From: Sarcocystis neurona
Taxonomy: Eukaryota > Apicomplexa > Conoidasida > Eucoccidiorida > Sarcocystidae
Direction of reading: 5' to 3'
Assembly (NCBI GenBank): GCA_000727475.1
Contig: KL647291.1
Location: forward strand, 3,145,434 to 3,209,433
Length of the DNA stretch: 64,000 bases
This document shows positions 35,481 through 48,090 of this stretch, in pieces. The position numbers and the translations under genes were made by a program. Numbering within the stretch: the first letter of the stretch is position 1; the number at the start of each line of letters is the position of its first letter. The notes beneath the pieces are model-generated. The model searched no databases. It saw only the letters and a program-made list of their open reading frames with translations, and had not been told where the DNA came from.

Positions 35481-37940
35481 TGCCGCCAGCATTTTGGAAG
35501 GTCAGCGGCAGAACATAAGGAGGCAACATGGGGACAGAACGGAAATGAAGTGCACAGGAGAATCTGCTGAAGGGGCAGGAAGAAGGAAGGTAAAAGAGAG
35601 AAGGCAAGGTACAGGGAAAAGAGGAAAGAAACGATCTCGTGCGACCGCGAATTACGGTGTCCAGGACTCAGAAAGTCAAGATGATGGACGTTGTTCTGCG
35701 ACTTGTTGTGGCCGCCTGCGGCTCTCTCGCCGTTGGCAACAGGAGGAGAACCGTCGGTGAAAAATACGGAAAATGGCACTCTGTCCTGTGCAGAATGCAA
35801 AACATGAAAAAAGAACAACAGGCGCAGCCAATGCAGCTGGACGAGGGAGAAAACGGGGGGCGAGAGCAGTTGTTCCATACTTCCCTCTGAAAGCAGAGAG
35901 GGGCAACACTAGGAACTGCAGTACCAGCTACAACAACAGCAGCGACAGGGATGCTATACCTCTGTTGACTACGTAAGCGCTGAGCCGAAGGGAACGTGGG
36001 ACGCTTATGTATAAGAAAGAGGAGAAAGATGGGACAGGGAGGAGGGTTCTACATTGATTATCGGACGTGGTGGAAGGCAGTACTTTCGTTCGTGAGTACT
36101 GTATGTAGGGGGATGGGGATTTCCTCATGCGTTGTGCAGCAGCACGAAACAGAACGAAATAGATGAAACAACAGTGTTTTTTCCAAGTGTTTTGCTTCTT
36201 CGACATCGAGTCACAGATTTCCTTGCTGCTGCACCAGCTGGTACGTGTACTGCGTTGCTGTTACCCGTGTGCTTCTCCAGCAGCAGAAGACCAGTCGCGA
36301 GCCACAAACGAGGGCTGCTGCTGTGGAGAAATAAAAGCAGGGCAGGGCAGTTTTTTTTCCTGTGGGTGGTGGACCCACATGATTCTTTTGTTTCTAGGTG
36401 TGCACGGTCGAAGTTGTTAAGTGGAATTGTATTTAGTTTTCCCGTCGTTTTCCCATTTCTCTTCTCGCAGTTATCGCGATGGAGACGAGAAATAAAGAGG
36501 ATGTTTACATATAATGCAGATGTTGAGACGCAGGCTTACCACGCGGAAGATTCAAGTAGCTGTGCCGTCGGCGACGGCTGTCGCAGCACAGTATCGGTGT
36601 GCACACGACCGTGCTGATCGTGTGTATAAGTCAGCACGAAGAAGCTGCGTACAGAGTAGGACTTTTTTTCCACTCGAGGGATCAAGAAAGGCGTACAGGT
36701 GTTTGTACGTCAGAGAGCAAATACATATGTATGTGTGTATGTATATATGTATATATCAGATACGTACCAACACCCTACATGGAGACGCGTGTACGAGTAT
36801 GTGTAATACAAGCAAATAGCGAAGTGTCCCTGGGCTGAACAAAATGCTCGTGCATATCACGACTATAAAAGACGATATTCAGTTCTCTCTGTCCGACCAT
36901 ATACGCGTGGCGACGGTTCCTTTGCCTACTGTAGCGGGGGATATTAGGACGGTTTCCGCTGTCTACCCCCAGGTGGTGCGTGTTCATCTATACGTAATGA
37001 AGTGAGGTGCAGCGTGCCATCCCCTCCCGTATTCCTACACACCTATGTATACAGATGAGTGTGTGTACTTAAAGGCAGGGAGCCAGAAAACTTTTGTAAT
37101 GCAGCAGAGGGAAGCAAGTGATCACTGCGGGAAATTTCGGCGGGGGGGGAGAAAAGCTCTTCGTATTGACTGTACGTCAGCTTTTTCTGACGGAGAGACA
37201 CACGTATGGCTGTGCATACATAGCTCAACAAGTGAGGGATGGCACACATGTGTATACATACATATATGTATGTTTATATACGTGTATATCCGTGTGTCCA
37301 TATCGAAGGGAACAGACAATCATTTACATACACACACAAATGCATGTAGTCGAATTTACAAGGGAACAAAGGCTATGCGTTGCTGCGTAAAGTGCCACCT
37401 TTGGTGGATGGAACATACATATACGTACACACGTGCGCCTAGTGTGATCCTAGAGAAGAAAGATATTCCTACTACGTTTTCGCAAGTGCATGTGTCGGGT
37501 CTACGCCCACATACGTTCTAATGAGGAAGCACGTGTGACCAATCACAACTGGCAAGAGAAGGAACTTATTTTTGGCTTTTTTTTGCGTCCCCATTTCTTC
37601 TACCCGTGGCTACGACAGTAGCGAAGTTTTATCTTTACGAGTCCGTCGAGAGTGGCGCGAAACTTTTGGAAAGGCAGTGAAGAAACGAACAACTTGTCAA
37701 ACTTTCATCTAGCGCGTAAACGGAATATCGCTGTTGACAACGTCTGAACCCTCGAGCAAATTGAATAGAACGTGTTACGTATTTCTGCTGAGTGCACGAG
37801 AAAGCTGAGTTGAAACTCGACGTGCACAATGTGCCTCAAGCAGTGTCACGACATACCAGTATCTATATAAATGTATAAATGCATCTATTCTTGTGTGCAC
37901 ACATATATTTATGTATATTTCCATGGAAGCGCACAGTGCT
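35481..37940. other. Spacer after the HMG-box gene
   Basis: The purine-rich composition continues to about 35.66 kb, probably including the 3' untranslated region. After this come mixed sequence, TA/TG repeats (36.72-36.76 kb, 37.25-37.33 kb) and a G run at 37143. No gene is supported. Confidence 0.5.
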
Positions 37941-38019
37941 AATACACGTGTTCCGTACACGCTCTTCTGCATTTTACACAAGAAGGGGGCATGCTGCAGA
38001 AGAGCCTGGATGGACGTAC

Positions 38020-38191
38020 CTTAAACGTGTCGAGGTCAGCACGTATCAGGGTGTTTCCTTCAGGAAAGAGTGTCACATGTATATACGGAGCACTGGAAGT
38101 CTTCGGCGCCCTAGAAGCTTGGATCCGATCTGCTCCAAACAGGCACGGGACACGCCACCGGATACGCGACTGCGGTAGAAATCGTAACTCG
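38020..38191 (-). CDS. Candidate exon with a strong donor
   Basis: A minus frame open from about 38191 to 38020 ends exactly at AAG|GTACGT, a near-consensus donor. It encodes varied sequence such as IHVTLFPEGNTLIRADLDTF. An acceptor CCCGAG lies just upstream. No start, stop or neighbouring exon could be tied to it. The opposite strand is also open, so this is a suggestion only. Confidence 0.2.
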
Positions 38192-41100
38192 GGTTTATTC
38201 AGAGGAGTACAGATATATACAGATAGGAATGATGACGTCCTGATGGTGGAATGATTCTGTCGCATCAACAGCGGCGAAGACGTGTGGATGTTTGTATGTG
38301 TTCCAAGTATGTCCTGACATACGTAGAAAGAATCTGTAAGTAAAATTCATCCCTCCACGTAGGCGATCCACATGAGGCGACGGTACAGGTAGAGACGTTT
38401 TAGTGAATTCGCACGCCGACATTCACTTTCACTGTAAAGTCACAACTGCTAACGCCCCGAACTCACAATCTACCTCACTACCTGTACTGTACACGGATAA
38501 ATGGCAGTATATATTGGAACTAAATGTTTTGAGAAGTTCCGTTCTCGTACGCTGCCTCGAATATTGTCCGCGTACACACAGGAGTGACACGTCCTGTACA
38601 AGGAAAAGCTGTGCGACTCGTACAAATATATACACGCTGACGCTCAGTTGCAGTAGGTCGTGTATCGCCTCCCATCTGCGTCTAGACTACACCACACTAC
38701 TAAAGTGAAAGTGACTTATCAGAAGATAGAACACTGCTCCATATGTACTGAGCCTTTATATATGTGTACATTGTACACGAACAGCTATTCGCAGTTTCGT
38801 GTACATACCTACTTTGTAGTGAATCTTCAGAAGTCGGTAGAACAAGGAAATACACGGAAGGTGCAGCAGGAGACGCTGTTTTACCTATTCTTTGTGAGTG
38901 CTCAGTTCCCACCACACCGTCAACATCACCAGCGCAAGGCCAAGAGCAGTAGGCTACCAGTGTGCGGACTCAGTTTTTCATGACGTCTTCGGCAAAAAGG
39001 CGAAGAATGTTTGGTGCAACAAAGAAACAGTGCTCCGACCAAGAGGCAACCGACTCTGTATGCGTGGTGCGCACACGTGTATAACAACGTAGCTGAGAAT
39101 GTGTGCAGCTGCAGCGACGTGTCCTGCACTCTACCTACAGGTCAATTAGCTTGGTAAAGAGCACCACTGCTTGCTTAGAATGGGTGTCTGGTATTTCTTC
39201 TGGTGAACAGGTGGTCCTTCATCATGAACTAGGTGTCGTACATCCTTAGACAAGAACACCTGATACCACGTTCATCTGCATTTATACCCAATAAAGGGTT
39301 GTTTACGCGCCCAAATGTATACGCGCGTACCTGTATGCACCTCTGTTGAGCAATTTGTTTGGAATTCAAAATAGACTGGTATACAGATGTATGCATGTGG
39401 TTCTACGAGAGACACACATGTGAGGCATCGTAGGTGGCTGGCGAGTGATGTTCGTGGTCAATTGAAGATTTTGCAAAATGATGCACCTGTACACGTATGC
39501 ATATGTGTCCGCATACAGCAAGCAGTCGACACCTGTGCGTTCGCTTCGTTGGCTCAAAGCACAGTGTTTATCGCACTATTTTTGCGGTAAACGAACGCAT
39601 ACGCACAGAGAAACAGTATGTATGCCGTCGGGAAAGCTGCGGATGCGCATATTCTCATTTGGCATTCTGCACTTGCGTAAATGCTGCCTACCCCAACAGG
39701 AGCTACACATTGCGACAGCACCTGTAAATACACACACATACATATACACATTTTCACTTCCTACATATGTCAGAAACGGAGCACTTTCCTCCCTAAATAT
39801 GAGGGTTCAGGTGAGATACTGATGCACACAGAGGTCATTAGACTCATATATGTATACAGAACATTGTGTGTCTGGCAAACACATGTACACCTATGTATGT
39901 ACATATGGTGTTTATCTACGTTCTGCAAAATATTTTATCAAGGGTGCAGGGAGGCGCTGAAAATCATTCCTCTACTTGTGTACATCTCCACGCTACGGAC
40001 ACAGATAAATGTACACAAGTACATACTCCCTGTGCACGTATGCTCACTTCTATACATGCTCAAGTACAGATGTAGAGGAATTATCCCTACCCGCCGTAAG
40101 GGTCTTTAAGAAAGCCTTGCGAATCCTCAGGTACTGCTGCTGCTGCTGCACTGCAGCGAGACAGTACGCCTGGTACGCTGCGCGTTCGTGTCGAAGAAGC
40201 GCCACCAGCACGAGCAGCAGGTGCCGCTGCGTTTTCAGCCATTGCTCGTCAAGTGCTTATCCAAACGAGCTAGTCGGTCCGATGTTCCTCCCACGACATT
40301 CTGAGAAAGATATCTGCGGCGACGAAACAGCAGTGTTCTTCATGGTGCTGCTGATGGCGGTGGTGCAGATTTCTGTGTGGCCTACGCACGACCGTGCAGG
40401 TACACGTGTGTACACCTGTACACAAGCGTGTGCCTGGTCATTTGTATATTTATGAGTGTATGTGCATGTGCACGCATTTATGAGCATTTGGTCGCACTCC
40501 AACACAGACACGTCCGTACACGTTAAGCAGCCTCCATCCGGCACGCCTCCAGCTTGGAGTAGGATGAGGTGTGTAGGAAGTCAACACTACGGTGTGTCTA
40601 CATACTACGGTGTGTCTACGTACTACGGTGTGTCTACGTCGGTAACTGCATCCCCCCATTTCTCCTTTACGTATGTTACAAAACGAGTACTCGACTATTT
40701 TCAGGCGCCATCTAACTTATCGTTCGTGACGCAAACGATTAAGTTTATACTTTCTGGTCAGACACTGGGGTGTGTATATATATATATACATATGTATATA
40801 TGCAAATGCATGTCTAGAGGATACGCACAGACTACTGCTACTGCCGCAGAGGGTAGAGAAAGCTGCAGCTTTACACGTGCGTAGAGAATTGTTCCCATTT
40901 ATTTCCTACGGGAACACACGTAGCCTCTTTCTCCAGAATGTTTTTCGTGAACATGACCGCACACAGCTGTCTTTAACCATTATATGCTTTGCCTTTTTTT
41001 TTTTTCGTCTGCTTTGTCCACTCTGTATATATACACGTACATATACATAAAGATATATATATATATATGTACATCTGCATATATGTCTACGTACGTATTC

Positions 41101-43500
41101 TGCTCCCATGTGTGTATGTATGTAGGTTTTTATCTCCTGTCCATTTGTCTACCTCCTTCTCTCTCTACATACATAGACATAGTCAAGCCTCACCGTGTAC
41201 CCACCTCTCAGTATTCTTATCCACCTTTACATCTACAAGGAAAAATATTTGTGTACACGTAAGTATGTTGTAGTATGTGCCACCTCGGCAGGAAGTTCTC
41301 TATTCATAACTATCCCTGTGTCTATATCCATAGGGGAGTATGTATATATATAAACTTATGTAATTGCTGATTAATCCAAAGGTACGCACTTTTTTTCTTC
41401 TACAGGTGCACTTATACATCTACTTTGTTATGTCCATCGTCTTTGACGCTGCCCCACTGTGTCAAGCCACGACAGCTACCAGTGCGACACTACAGAAGTA
41501 TATGTACCGATTAACTGCGTCTCTTCCGACGCCAGTATCCACGTATCCTTTCTGAGCGTCGGAACACATCGTTAGGCGTGAAACTGTAAGCGCATATGTG
41601 CGCCCCCTATGCTTGTGCATGGTCAGGTACATGCCCGCACACGCATACCACATTCGTTTATACCTGCGCAAATGCACTTCTCACACGTCTGTCATCGTGC
41701 TGAAATATTGAAAGTGCCCTCTTCTGTTCTAGAAAACTCCGTGTACTAAAGATTCTTTAGCCTGGTATATATGTGTGTCTGCGTGTGTAAATGTATTATG
41801 AAGTACAAATAATTATGCAGGCACGTGTCCTTGTTTTGAGTCGCCTTAAGAAAAGGGCAGGACACATACAACGCTCTTTATGTTTGATTACTTAGGTATA
41901 TAAGTGAATGCAGGCACTATGGAGAAATTAAATGTACAAAAGTGTGTACAGACATCGTCCACGTGTCCAGTGTGCGTGCATGTGTATACGTTCGTCCGTA
42001 CATATACTGCGAGTATAGGCGTAGCTATATACTATATATGTACGTCCTGGATATCCTTGTGTACGTGTAGGTGCACCCAGTCAAATATAGATGTGTGGCG
42101 CACTTGTGTACGTACAGGCAGTACGTGAACTGAATTAAGTTATCCACATCTTTTCGGGAATGGTAACAGCAGGAACAGAAGACTCACCGGCGCCGTTTCA
42201 CGACGTGTGTCAAGTCGAACCTGTGCCCTACCGTGCATATGCACGTAAGGGCGAAAATATCGAAACTACTCTTTCTGTTGTAACTGTTGGCCAGCTGCTG
42301 TCCTGAATCACACTCTTAGTCATACACACGAAGGTGTTACTCCCCAAAGTTGGCGGGGTCCTTGGGTCAGCATGTATACTGTCAGGGTCACTGTTTTGTA
42401 ATTCCTGTGACACAGCTTTCTATCACATCGCAGGTACAACGCTTTTAGACAGCAGCATTAGTGTCAACAGTCTTGCTTACTGTGTTACTGAGGAGATTGC
42501 TGTCGGCTGCAGCGCACAACACTGTCATGTGTGATTCGTCCTAGGCGGCACCTCTTCCTGTCGTCTTCCTGCATTGATTGTCATTACCAAATTATGACTG
42601 GTGTTCCCAACCGCAGTGCCAATATGAGGTGCAACCGTAGTTATTCCCTTTTCTCCACCCTCCAAATGTCATAAGCTACTATTACTTTGGTAGAGTGAAG
42701 ATAGCGGTGGGCAAAGAACTGGCCGGAAAAGCGTACACATGTGTATAAATGTATTAATACATATATATACATATGTACGAATTTTTCCTATTTCCCTACA
42801 GGACAGAGACCTTGGCAGCAGACCAATAAGTACATACATAGGGGTACACGTATACGTAAATATTTGTGTGAAAGCGCAGGGAGACGTATTAAAACCTTCA
42901 GCCGGCAGGTCAGTCGGGGTAAAAGTACTCATGGTTGAGGACCGTTACAATAGAAAGACGGACGTCACAAATTCAGGCGATCTTTCGACAACGGACACCT
43001 ACGCATATGTATATATATATATGTATATATACATACAGACACGTATGTACATTACATGCATACATATACACACACATATGCATACCCGATAAAATACGCG
43101 TGGACGCATCTTTTTATACATACGTATACTCTTTCTACGTGTATAAACGCTTGCTGTTCGCAGCCTATTTCTGGAAATGTATATGCGTAGGTCACTTTTT
43201 CAAATTTATATGTACGTATACACACGTACCGTATGTATATAGACAGCGACAGAGAGATTCATCTATACACACATATGCAAATATAGATGGATACAGCTCT
43301 CGTATATGGCTTTTCGTGTATAGGCTGCTGCTGCCCACCCTTTTATCCTTCACAGTTCTGGGCAATTCTCGTTTGCTGCATCCTCTTGGTTCCCTATTCT
43401 CCCGTCTTTCTTCTTTCTCTGCCCTTCCGCTCTGCTTTATCCTCTTTGCCTGATAAAGAGACGAAGAAGCATTAGAACTAAATAGAGATACGGTGTTGAC
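38192..43500. other. Gene-poor stretch
   Basis: Mixed sequence with many TA and ACGT-rich simple repeats (39.74 kb, 40.77-40.80 kb, 41.03-41.10 kb, 43.01-43.06 kb). One exon-like piece is plus 40131-40273: after GAATCCTCAG it reads through an Ala run and STPGTLRVRVEEAPPARAAG to a TAG. It needs an upstream exon that I could not find. Other open frames here are short. Confidence 0.4.
40585..40638. repeat. 18-bp minisatellite, three copies
   Basis: Three head-to-tail copies of a unit reading (T/C)ACTACGGTGTGTCTAC(G/A) at 40585, 40603 and 40621; the last two are identical. In one plus frame each unit encodes the hexapeptide YYGVST. Confidence 0.9.
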
Positions 43501-44383
43501 AGCGCTACTTTTCGAGTATCACGGGCCAGAGGCTTGCTTCTTCTGCTCACGCCGGTAGCCCACCACTTCGGGCGCTGCTCGCGCTCAAGCTTCTACTTAC
43601 TGCTCCTGCTGCTATTTCTGCGGTTACGCCTGGCGCTTCTGCTGCCGCATCTGACGCTCCTCTGTAGCAGCTGCTGTTGCTGCCGCTGTGCTGTAACAAC
43701 CCCCGCTGCTGCTACTTCGGGTGCTGATTTTTTCATTCCTGTTGCCGCTCCTGCAGTCAGCCGCTCGTGTCGCTGCTCGTGCTGTTCCTCCTGCTGAATC
43801 CACTGCTACGACAGCCCCCCTTCGTTGCCTCTGCTATTTCTCGGCTCTCCTCGATGGTTTGTCTCCTGCTGCGCTTGTCGCTGCTGTTGCCGCTACTGCT
43901 AATTATTCTGCTATGCTACTCGTGCCGCTCCTGTTGCTGCTCCTTTTGTGGATGCGGCTGCTGTTGCTGCTGCTGCTACTCCACGCTCGCCTCCTCCTGC
44001 TAGTCCTGGTGCTGCTGTTGATGTGGTACGACTGCTGCTGCTGTTGGTGTTCCTCGTGCGACTGCAGCACACCTACTGCTGCGGTTCCCCTTGCCGCCGC
44101 TGCAGCTGTTGATTCGCTGACGCTGCAGGAGCTGTTGCTGAGATCTACACAGATGTAGAGCAAACGCATCCTCTGAAAGTGCTAGTCCACATCCGATGTG
44201 GTTTTGGCTTCCCTGTTCATTGTGGGCGTTCCTGTTGCTGCTTCTGCCCTCCAAATTCTCCGTCCTGATGATGGCACCTCCCTGCGCGCCCCCAGCTAGA
44301 CTACTAACGCATCTGCTGCTGCTGGTGCCTCCATCTGAGATGCTGCCGCTGCGGCTGTCGCTGCTGGTGACGGTGCCACTAGT
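43500..44383. repeat. Decayed CTG/GCT block beyond the 3' end of the minus-strand gene
   Basis: Rich in GCTGCT/CTGCTG on the plus strand. Ala/Thr/Pro-rich fragments appear in turn in different plus frames (SAVTPGASAAASDAP, then AVTTPAAATSGADF, then RAVPPAESTATTAP), which looks like one coding repeat broken by frameshifts. The minus strand has an 88-codon Ser/Gln-rich frame at 44169-43903. No intact gene is supported. Confidence 0.45.
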
Positions 44384-47300
44384 TTAACTGCTGCTGTTGC
44401 TGCTCGTGCACAGGCGACGGCTGCTGCTGCCTTTACTTTCACTGCTATCGGTACTACCGCCCCTGTCATTGCTGCTACTGCTGCCGTGGCTGGTACTGCT
44501 GCTGGTGTTGCTAGTGGTGTCGATGTAAGCAGTTCTGGTGCTGCTGCTGCTGCTGTTGCCGTGGCTGTTGTTGCTGCTGTCGCTGCTTGCGCTGCTGCTG
44601 CTGTCACTGTCTTCGCTGCTGCTGCTGTTGCTGCCGGTGCTACTGGTATCGTCACTGCTGCTGCTACTGTCATTGCTGCTGTTGGCGTGTGGTCTATGCG
44701 GAGGTGGCCCAAGTAGGAATCCAGTGACGTGCTGCAGGACGCCTTCTACCGCACTATTAAGGAGACCGAGAGCAGCAGCAGCAGGAGGGGAGAGCGAAGA
44801 GGCTTCCTCATCTATTCCGCTTTTCTCACTTCTTGTCGAAGCTTCCTTCTCTTCTATAAGCGGAGGGTCGATAGTAACGGGAATAACGAGCATATCTTCA
44901 GGCCACCTAAAGGGCTCGTCTTCCCCAGTCTCCGCAAAGTCCTTGATGCTGCTGCTGCTGCTGTGCCTCTCTGCTGCAGTTCCTCCTCCTCCTGCTATTA
45001 TCTCTCCAGCAGCGCTGCTGCCGCTGGTTGTTTTGCTGCTTCCTTGAGTTGCTCCCGTGCTGTTGCTGCTGCTGCTATTTGACGGCGTGGAGTCGATCCT
45101 GTCGCTGCCACTGCCGGGCAGCACGTCACTGCTGCTAGAGTACAACTCGTCCCTCCTCATCTGCGCAGCTGCTGCTGCGAGAGCTGCCTGAGCAGCAGAC
45201 GCAGCCAGCGCGACGAACGGTCTCTGGTGCCACGGGAGTGGCTGCTGCGGTTGCTCTTCTTCTTCGTCACCTGGCGAAAAAAGCCACCCCGGAACGGTAG
45301 TGCTAGTGTGCTGCTGCTGCTGCTGCGTCCTCCTCTTCCACGAGCGCGCGGACGCATGTTACTGCCTAGCAAAGGCACTCCGCCAACAAGATCAGCAACA
45401 GCAGTGGAAACCCCTGCAGCCGAAGTGTTTTTTTCTCCTCCGTCTTCTTCTGCTCCTTCTTCGCCTGCACTTACCTCGGTTGCTGCTGAACCTACTTCCC
45501 CCACCCCTCCTCGAGTCGCTGACGCTACTGCTGCTGCTAAGGCGTCTGTTGCTGCTGCTGCTGCTGTTAGTAGAGCCTCTGCCGCAGCCGCTGACACTCC
45601 AACGTCGGCACCACTTGCTGCTGCTCTCGCTGCTGCTAACATGTGGAGGTGGGGGATCTCCGTAGAAGAAGTGACAGCAGGCTTCGGCAACACCGTGTCT
45701 TCGTCAGCGGTGCTGTCGTCGCTGTTGTTGCTGTTGTTGTTGCCACTGCTGTCGCTGCTGCTGCTGTTGCTGTTACCGCTGTTAATGCTGCTGGTGTTGT
45801 TATTGTTATTGCTGCTGTGATTGCTGCTGTTGCTGCCGCTGACGCTGCTGCTGTGGCTGCTGGTGTGGGAAAAAGAAGTCTGGACAACTGGCTGCAGCTT
45901 TTTTCGCTCTGTTTCTGTCGATGAGCCTTCTGCTTGCTGCCGCTGTGCTTCTGCTCCTGCCGTAAAGTCCTGTTGTTGCATCCCGGCTGCTGCGTGCGTT
46001 CGGTAATGTCCTGAGTGTTGCTGCTTGACCGCTGCTCCGGGGTCGTCAGCAGTGCCTTGATAATGCCACGTGCTGCTGCTTTCTGCTGCTGCTGATGCAG
46101 GACTTCTTGCTGCAGCGGAGGTCCCACCTGCGTCTTCCTGTGCTGCTACTCTTCCGTTTTCCTCTCTGTCAGGCGCACCCGCAGGACGAGACGCCGAAGC
46201 AGAGGCCAACGGAGGAGCAGCAGCTAACGAAGGAGATACAGACAAAAACTCACCGCGACCAACAGTAGCAGAAGCATCGCGTGGATCCCTCTCACGACTC
46301 TGCTGCTGCTGCTGCCCGAAAGAGGGGAAGCTGGCCCCTGCAGCTTCCGACAGCGGCAGCGCCAAGGAGGAGGGAGACAGGACTGCTGCATGCAGGGTGG
46401 AAAAAGGAGAGACAGCAACAGCAGACAAAATTGAGACTCCTGTGGATGTGCTCGGCCCACCAGCAGCATAGCGGTCTTGGAGGATTCTTCTTTGGCTGCT
46501 GTTTCTGCTGTGATTTATGGGTGACTTGGTGGTGAATATGCGGCTGCTGCTGCTGGTGAAGGCTGCTTCTTTTTCCACTGTGTTACTGCTACCGCTAGTG
46601 CTTTGTGTGTTGCTGTTGCTGCTGAGGCTGTTGTTACTGCTGCTGTTGCGTCCGTTGAGAGGGTCGCTGCTGCTCCTGGGACTGCAGGCGTCATCACTTT
46701 TCTCACTACTAACAGCAGGGGTTGTGTGCACTCCGACAGTACCGTCGGGCTTCTTTCGAACAGCAGCAGCAACTGCGGCACCACTAGCCGCAGAAAACTC
46801 CCTAAGAATGTCTGCTGCAGCAGGCTCGTCAGTAACAGCGGCAGGAGATGCAGCCGTAGCAGCAGCACCGGTAAGCGAAGGAGGAGAAGAAGAATCGACC
46901 GGAGCAAAGACGCCAGTAGCCTCAGCACGGTCAACAGCATGAGAGGGCGTAGCACCAGCATCACGTACGGGTAGGCATAAGGCAAGAAAGCCATCTGCAG
47001 CAGTGGGATCTACAGCAGCTGCAACATCATTCTGGTCCGAGTTTTGAGCAGCAGCAGCGGTCGAAGAAGCAGCTGCCGCAGCAGGCGGAGCTGGGATACA
47101 ACTGTCGCAAGATAGTAAGTCCTCTTTATAACCTTTTCTATGTAAGAAAGAAGAAGACGCTGGTACTACTTGCACAGCCGAACGCACGAGCAGCAAGAGC
47201 AGCAGCAGCCCAGTCAGTGCAGAAGCACCAACAGGAGCTGCAAAGAAAGACTGCGGTGTACCGGCCTTTTGCTGCTGTTGTTTGCATCCGTTCCCCCACG

Positions 47301-48090
47301 TTTTAAGCTCCTGCTGCTGCTTCTCTTTGTTTTGAAACTGACTGACCCGCAGACATTCCTCCTCTTGTTGCTGCTGCAGCTGCGCAGCCCCCCTGTTTGG
47401 CTGTTGCCGTCCGTCCTTTTGCTGCTGCTGAAAGGGCTGTTGCTGTTGGTCTCCCCCCTCCCGCTGCCGTTGCTGCTGTGCGTGCTGATGTTGTTGCCGA
47501 AGCTGCTGCTGCACTTGATGGAGCTGCTGCCTCTGCTGAGGTTTCTGCTGCTGCTGATTTTGTTGCTGGTGCTGCTGGTGTTCCGTCCAATGAACGGTTG
47601 GCTTGTTTCTCTTGGGCTGCTGCTCCTGTGGCTGTCGCTGCTGCTGTCGCCGTGTCTGGTTAACTTGTTGCTGTTGCTGCCGCTGCTGAGTTAGATGCGT
47701 CTCTCGAGTTTTGTGCGGCAGCTGCTGCTTGTGGGACTGTTGTTCAGGCTGTGTTTCCTGCTTCTGACTCTTTGCTGCTGCTTCTGCGCCACAGACACCC
47801 TGTCGTTTGAAAAAGAAGAAGAACGCTAGTAGTCTAGACAAATGCGAAAGGGAAAGGAAAGAAGACTGTGAAAAGGCAGTAAAATTAGTAGAGTAGTGGC
47901 GAGGAAAACGAGCACAGGAAAAGGGAGTGGAGAGCGACGAAAGAGCCACACAGAGGAGATGCAGCAGAATTTTCTTCTTCTTGCATGGCTGAAGCAGCAA
48001 CTGCGGAGAGACCAACAGCGGCAGAACAACAGCAGGCACGAAGTGCTGCTGCTGCTGCTGCTGGACGGCAATGAGGAAAGACAGCATCAT
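44384..48090 (-). CDS. Gln/Ala/Ser/Asn-rich protein with an internal hydrophobic segment (two exons: 48090-45271 and 45187-44384)
   Basis: The first frame (977 codons from ATG 48090) and the next (ATG 45160) overlap in different frames. A standard intron joins them: CAG|GTGACG at 45270 to CTGCTCAG at 45188 (83 bases), leaving phase intact and giving 1,207 residues. Layout: two N-terminal hydrophobic patches (about 3-30 and 41-55), a Gln-rich region (about 104-275), a strong hydrophobic helix (about 288-308, ALTGLLLLLLLVRSAV), long Ala/Ser/Pro/Asn low-complexity with one Asn/Ser run, then an acidic patch near DEPFRWPEDMLVIPVTIDPP and a Ser-rich C-terminus. No other early Met exists, so the start is either ATG 48090 or 48087 unless an upstream exon replaces the Phe-rich stretch. 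A signal-anchored or organelle-targeted protein is possible. No family recognised. Confidence 0.7.
45188..45270 (-). other. Proposed 83-base intron
   Basis: On the minus strand it starts GTGACG after CAG and ends CTGCTCAG. It has no stop in the upstream frame, so reading through it simply gives the 977-codon product ending in TGA. Removing it fuses the upstream frame to the 258-codon downstream frame. Confidence 0.55.
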
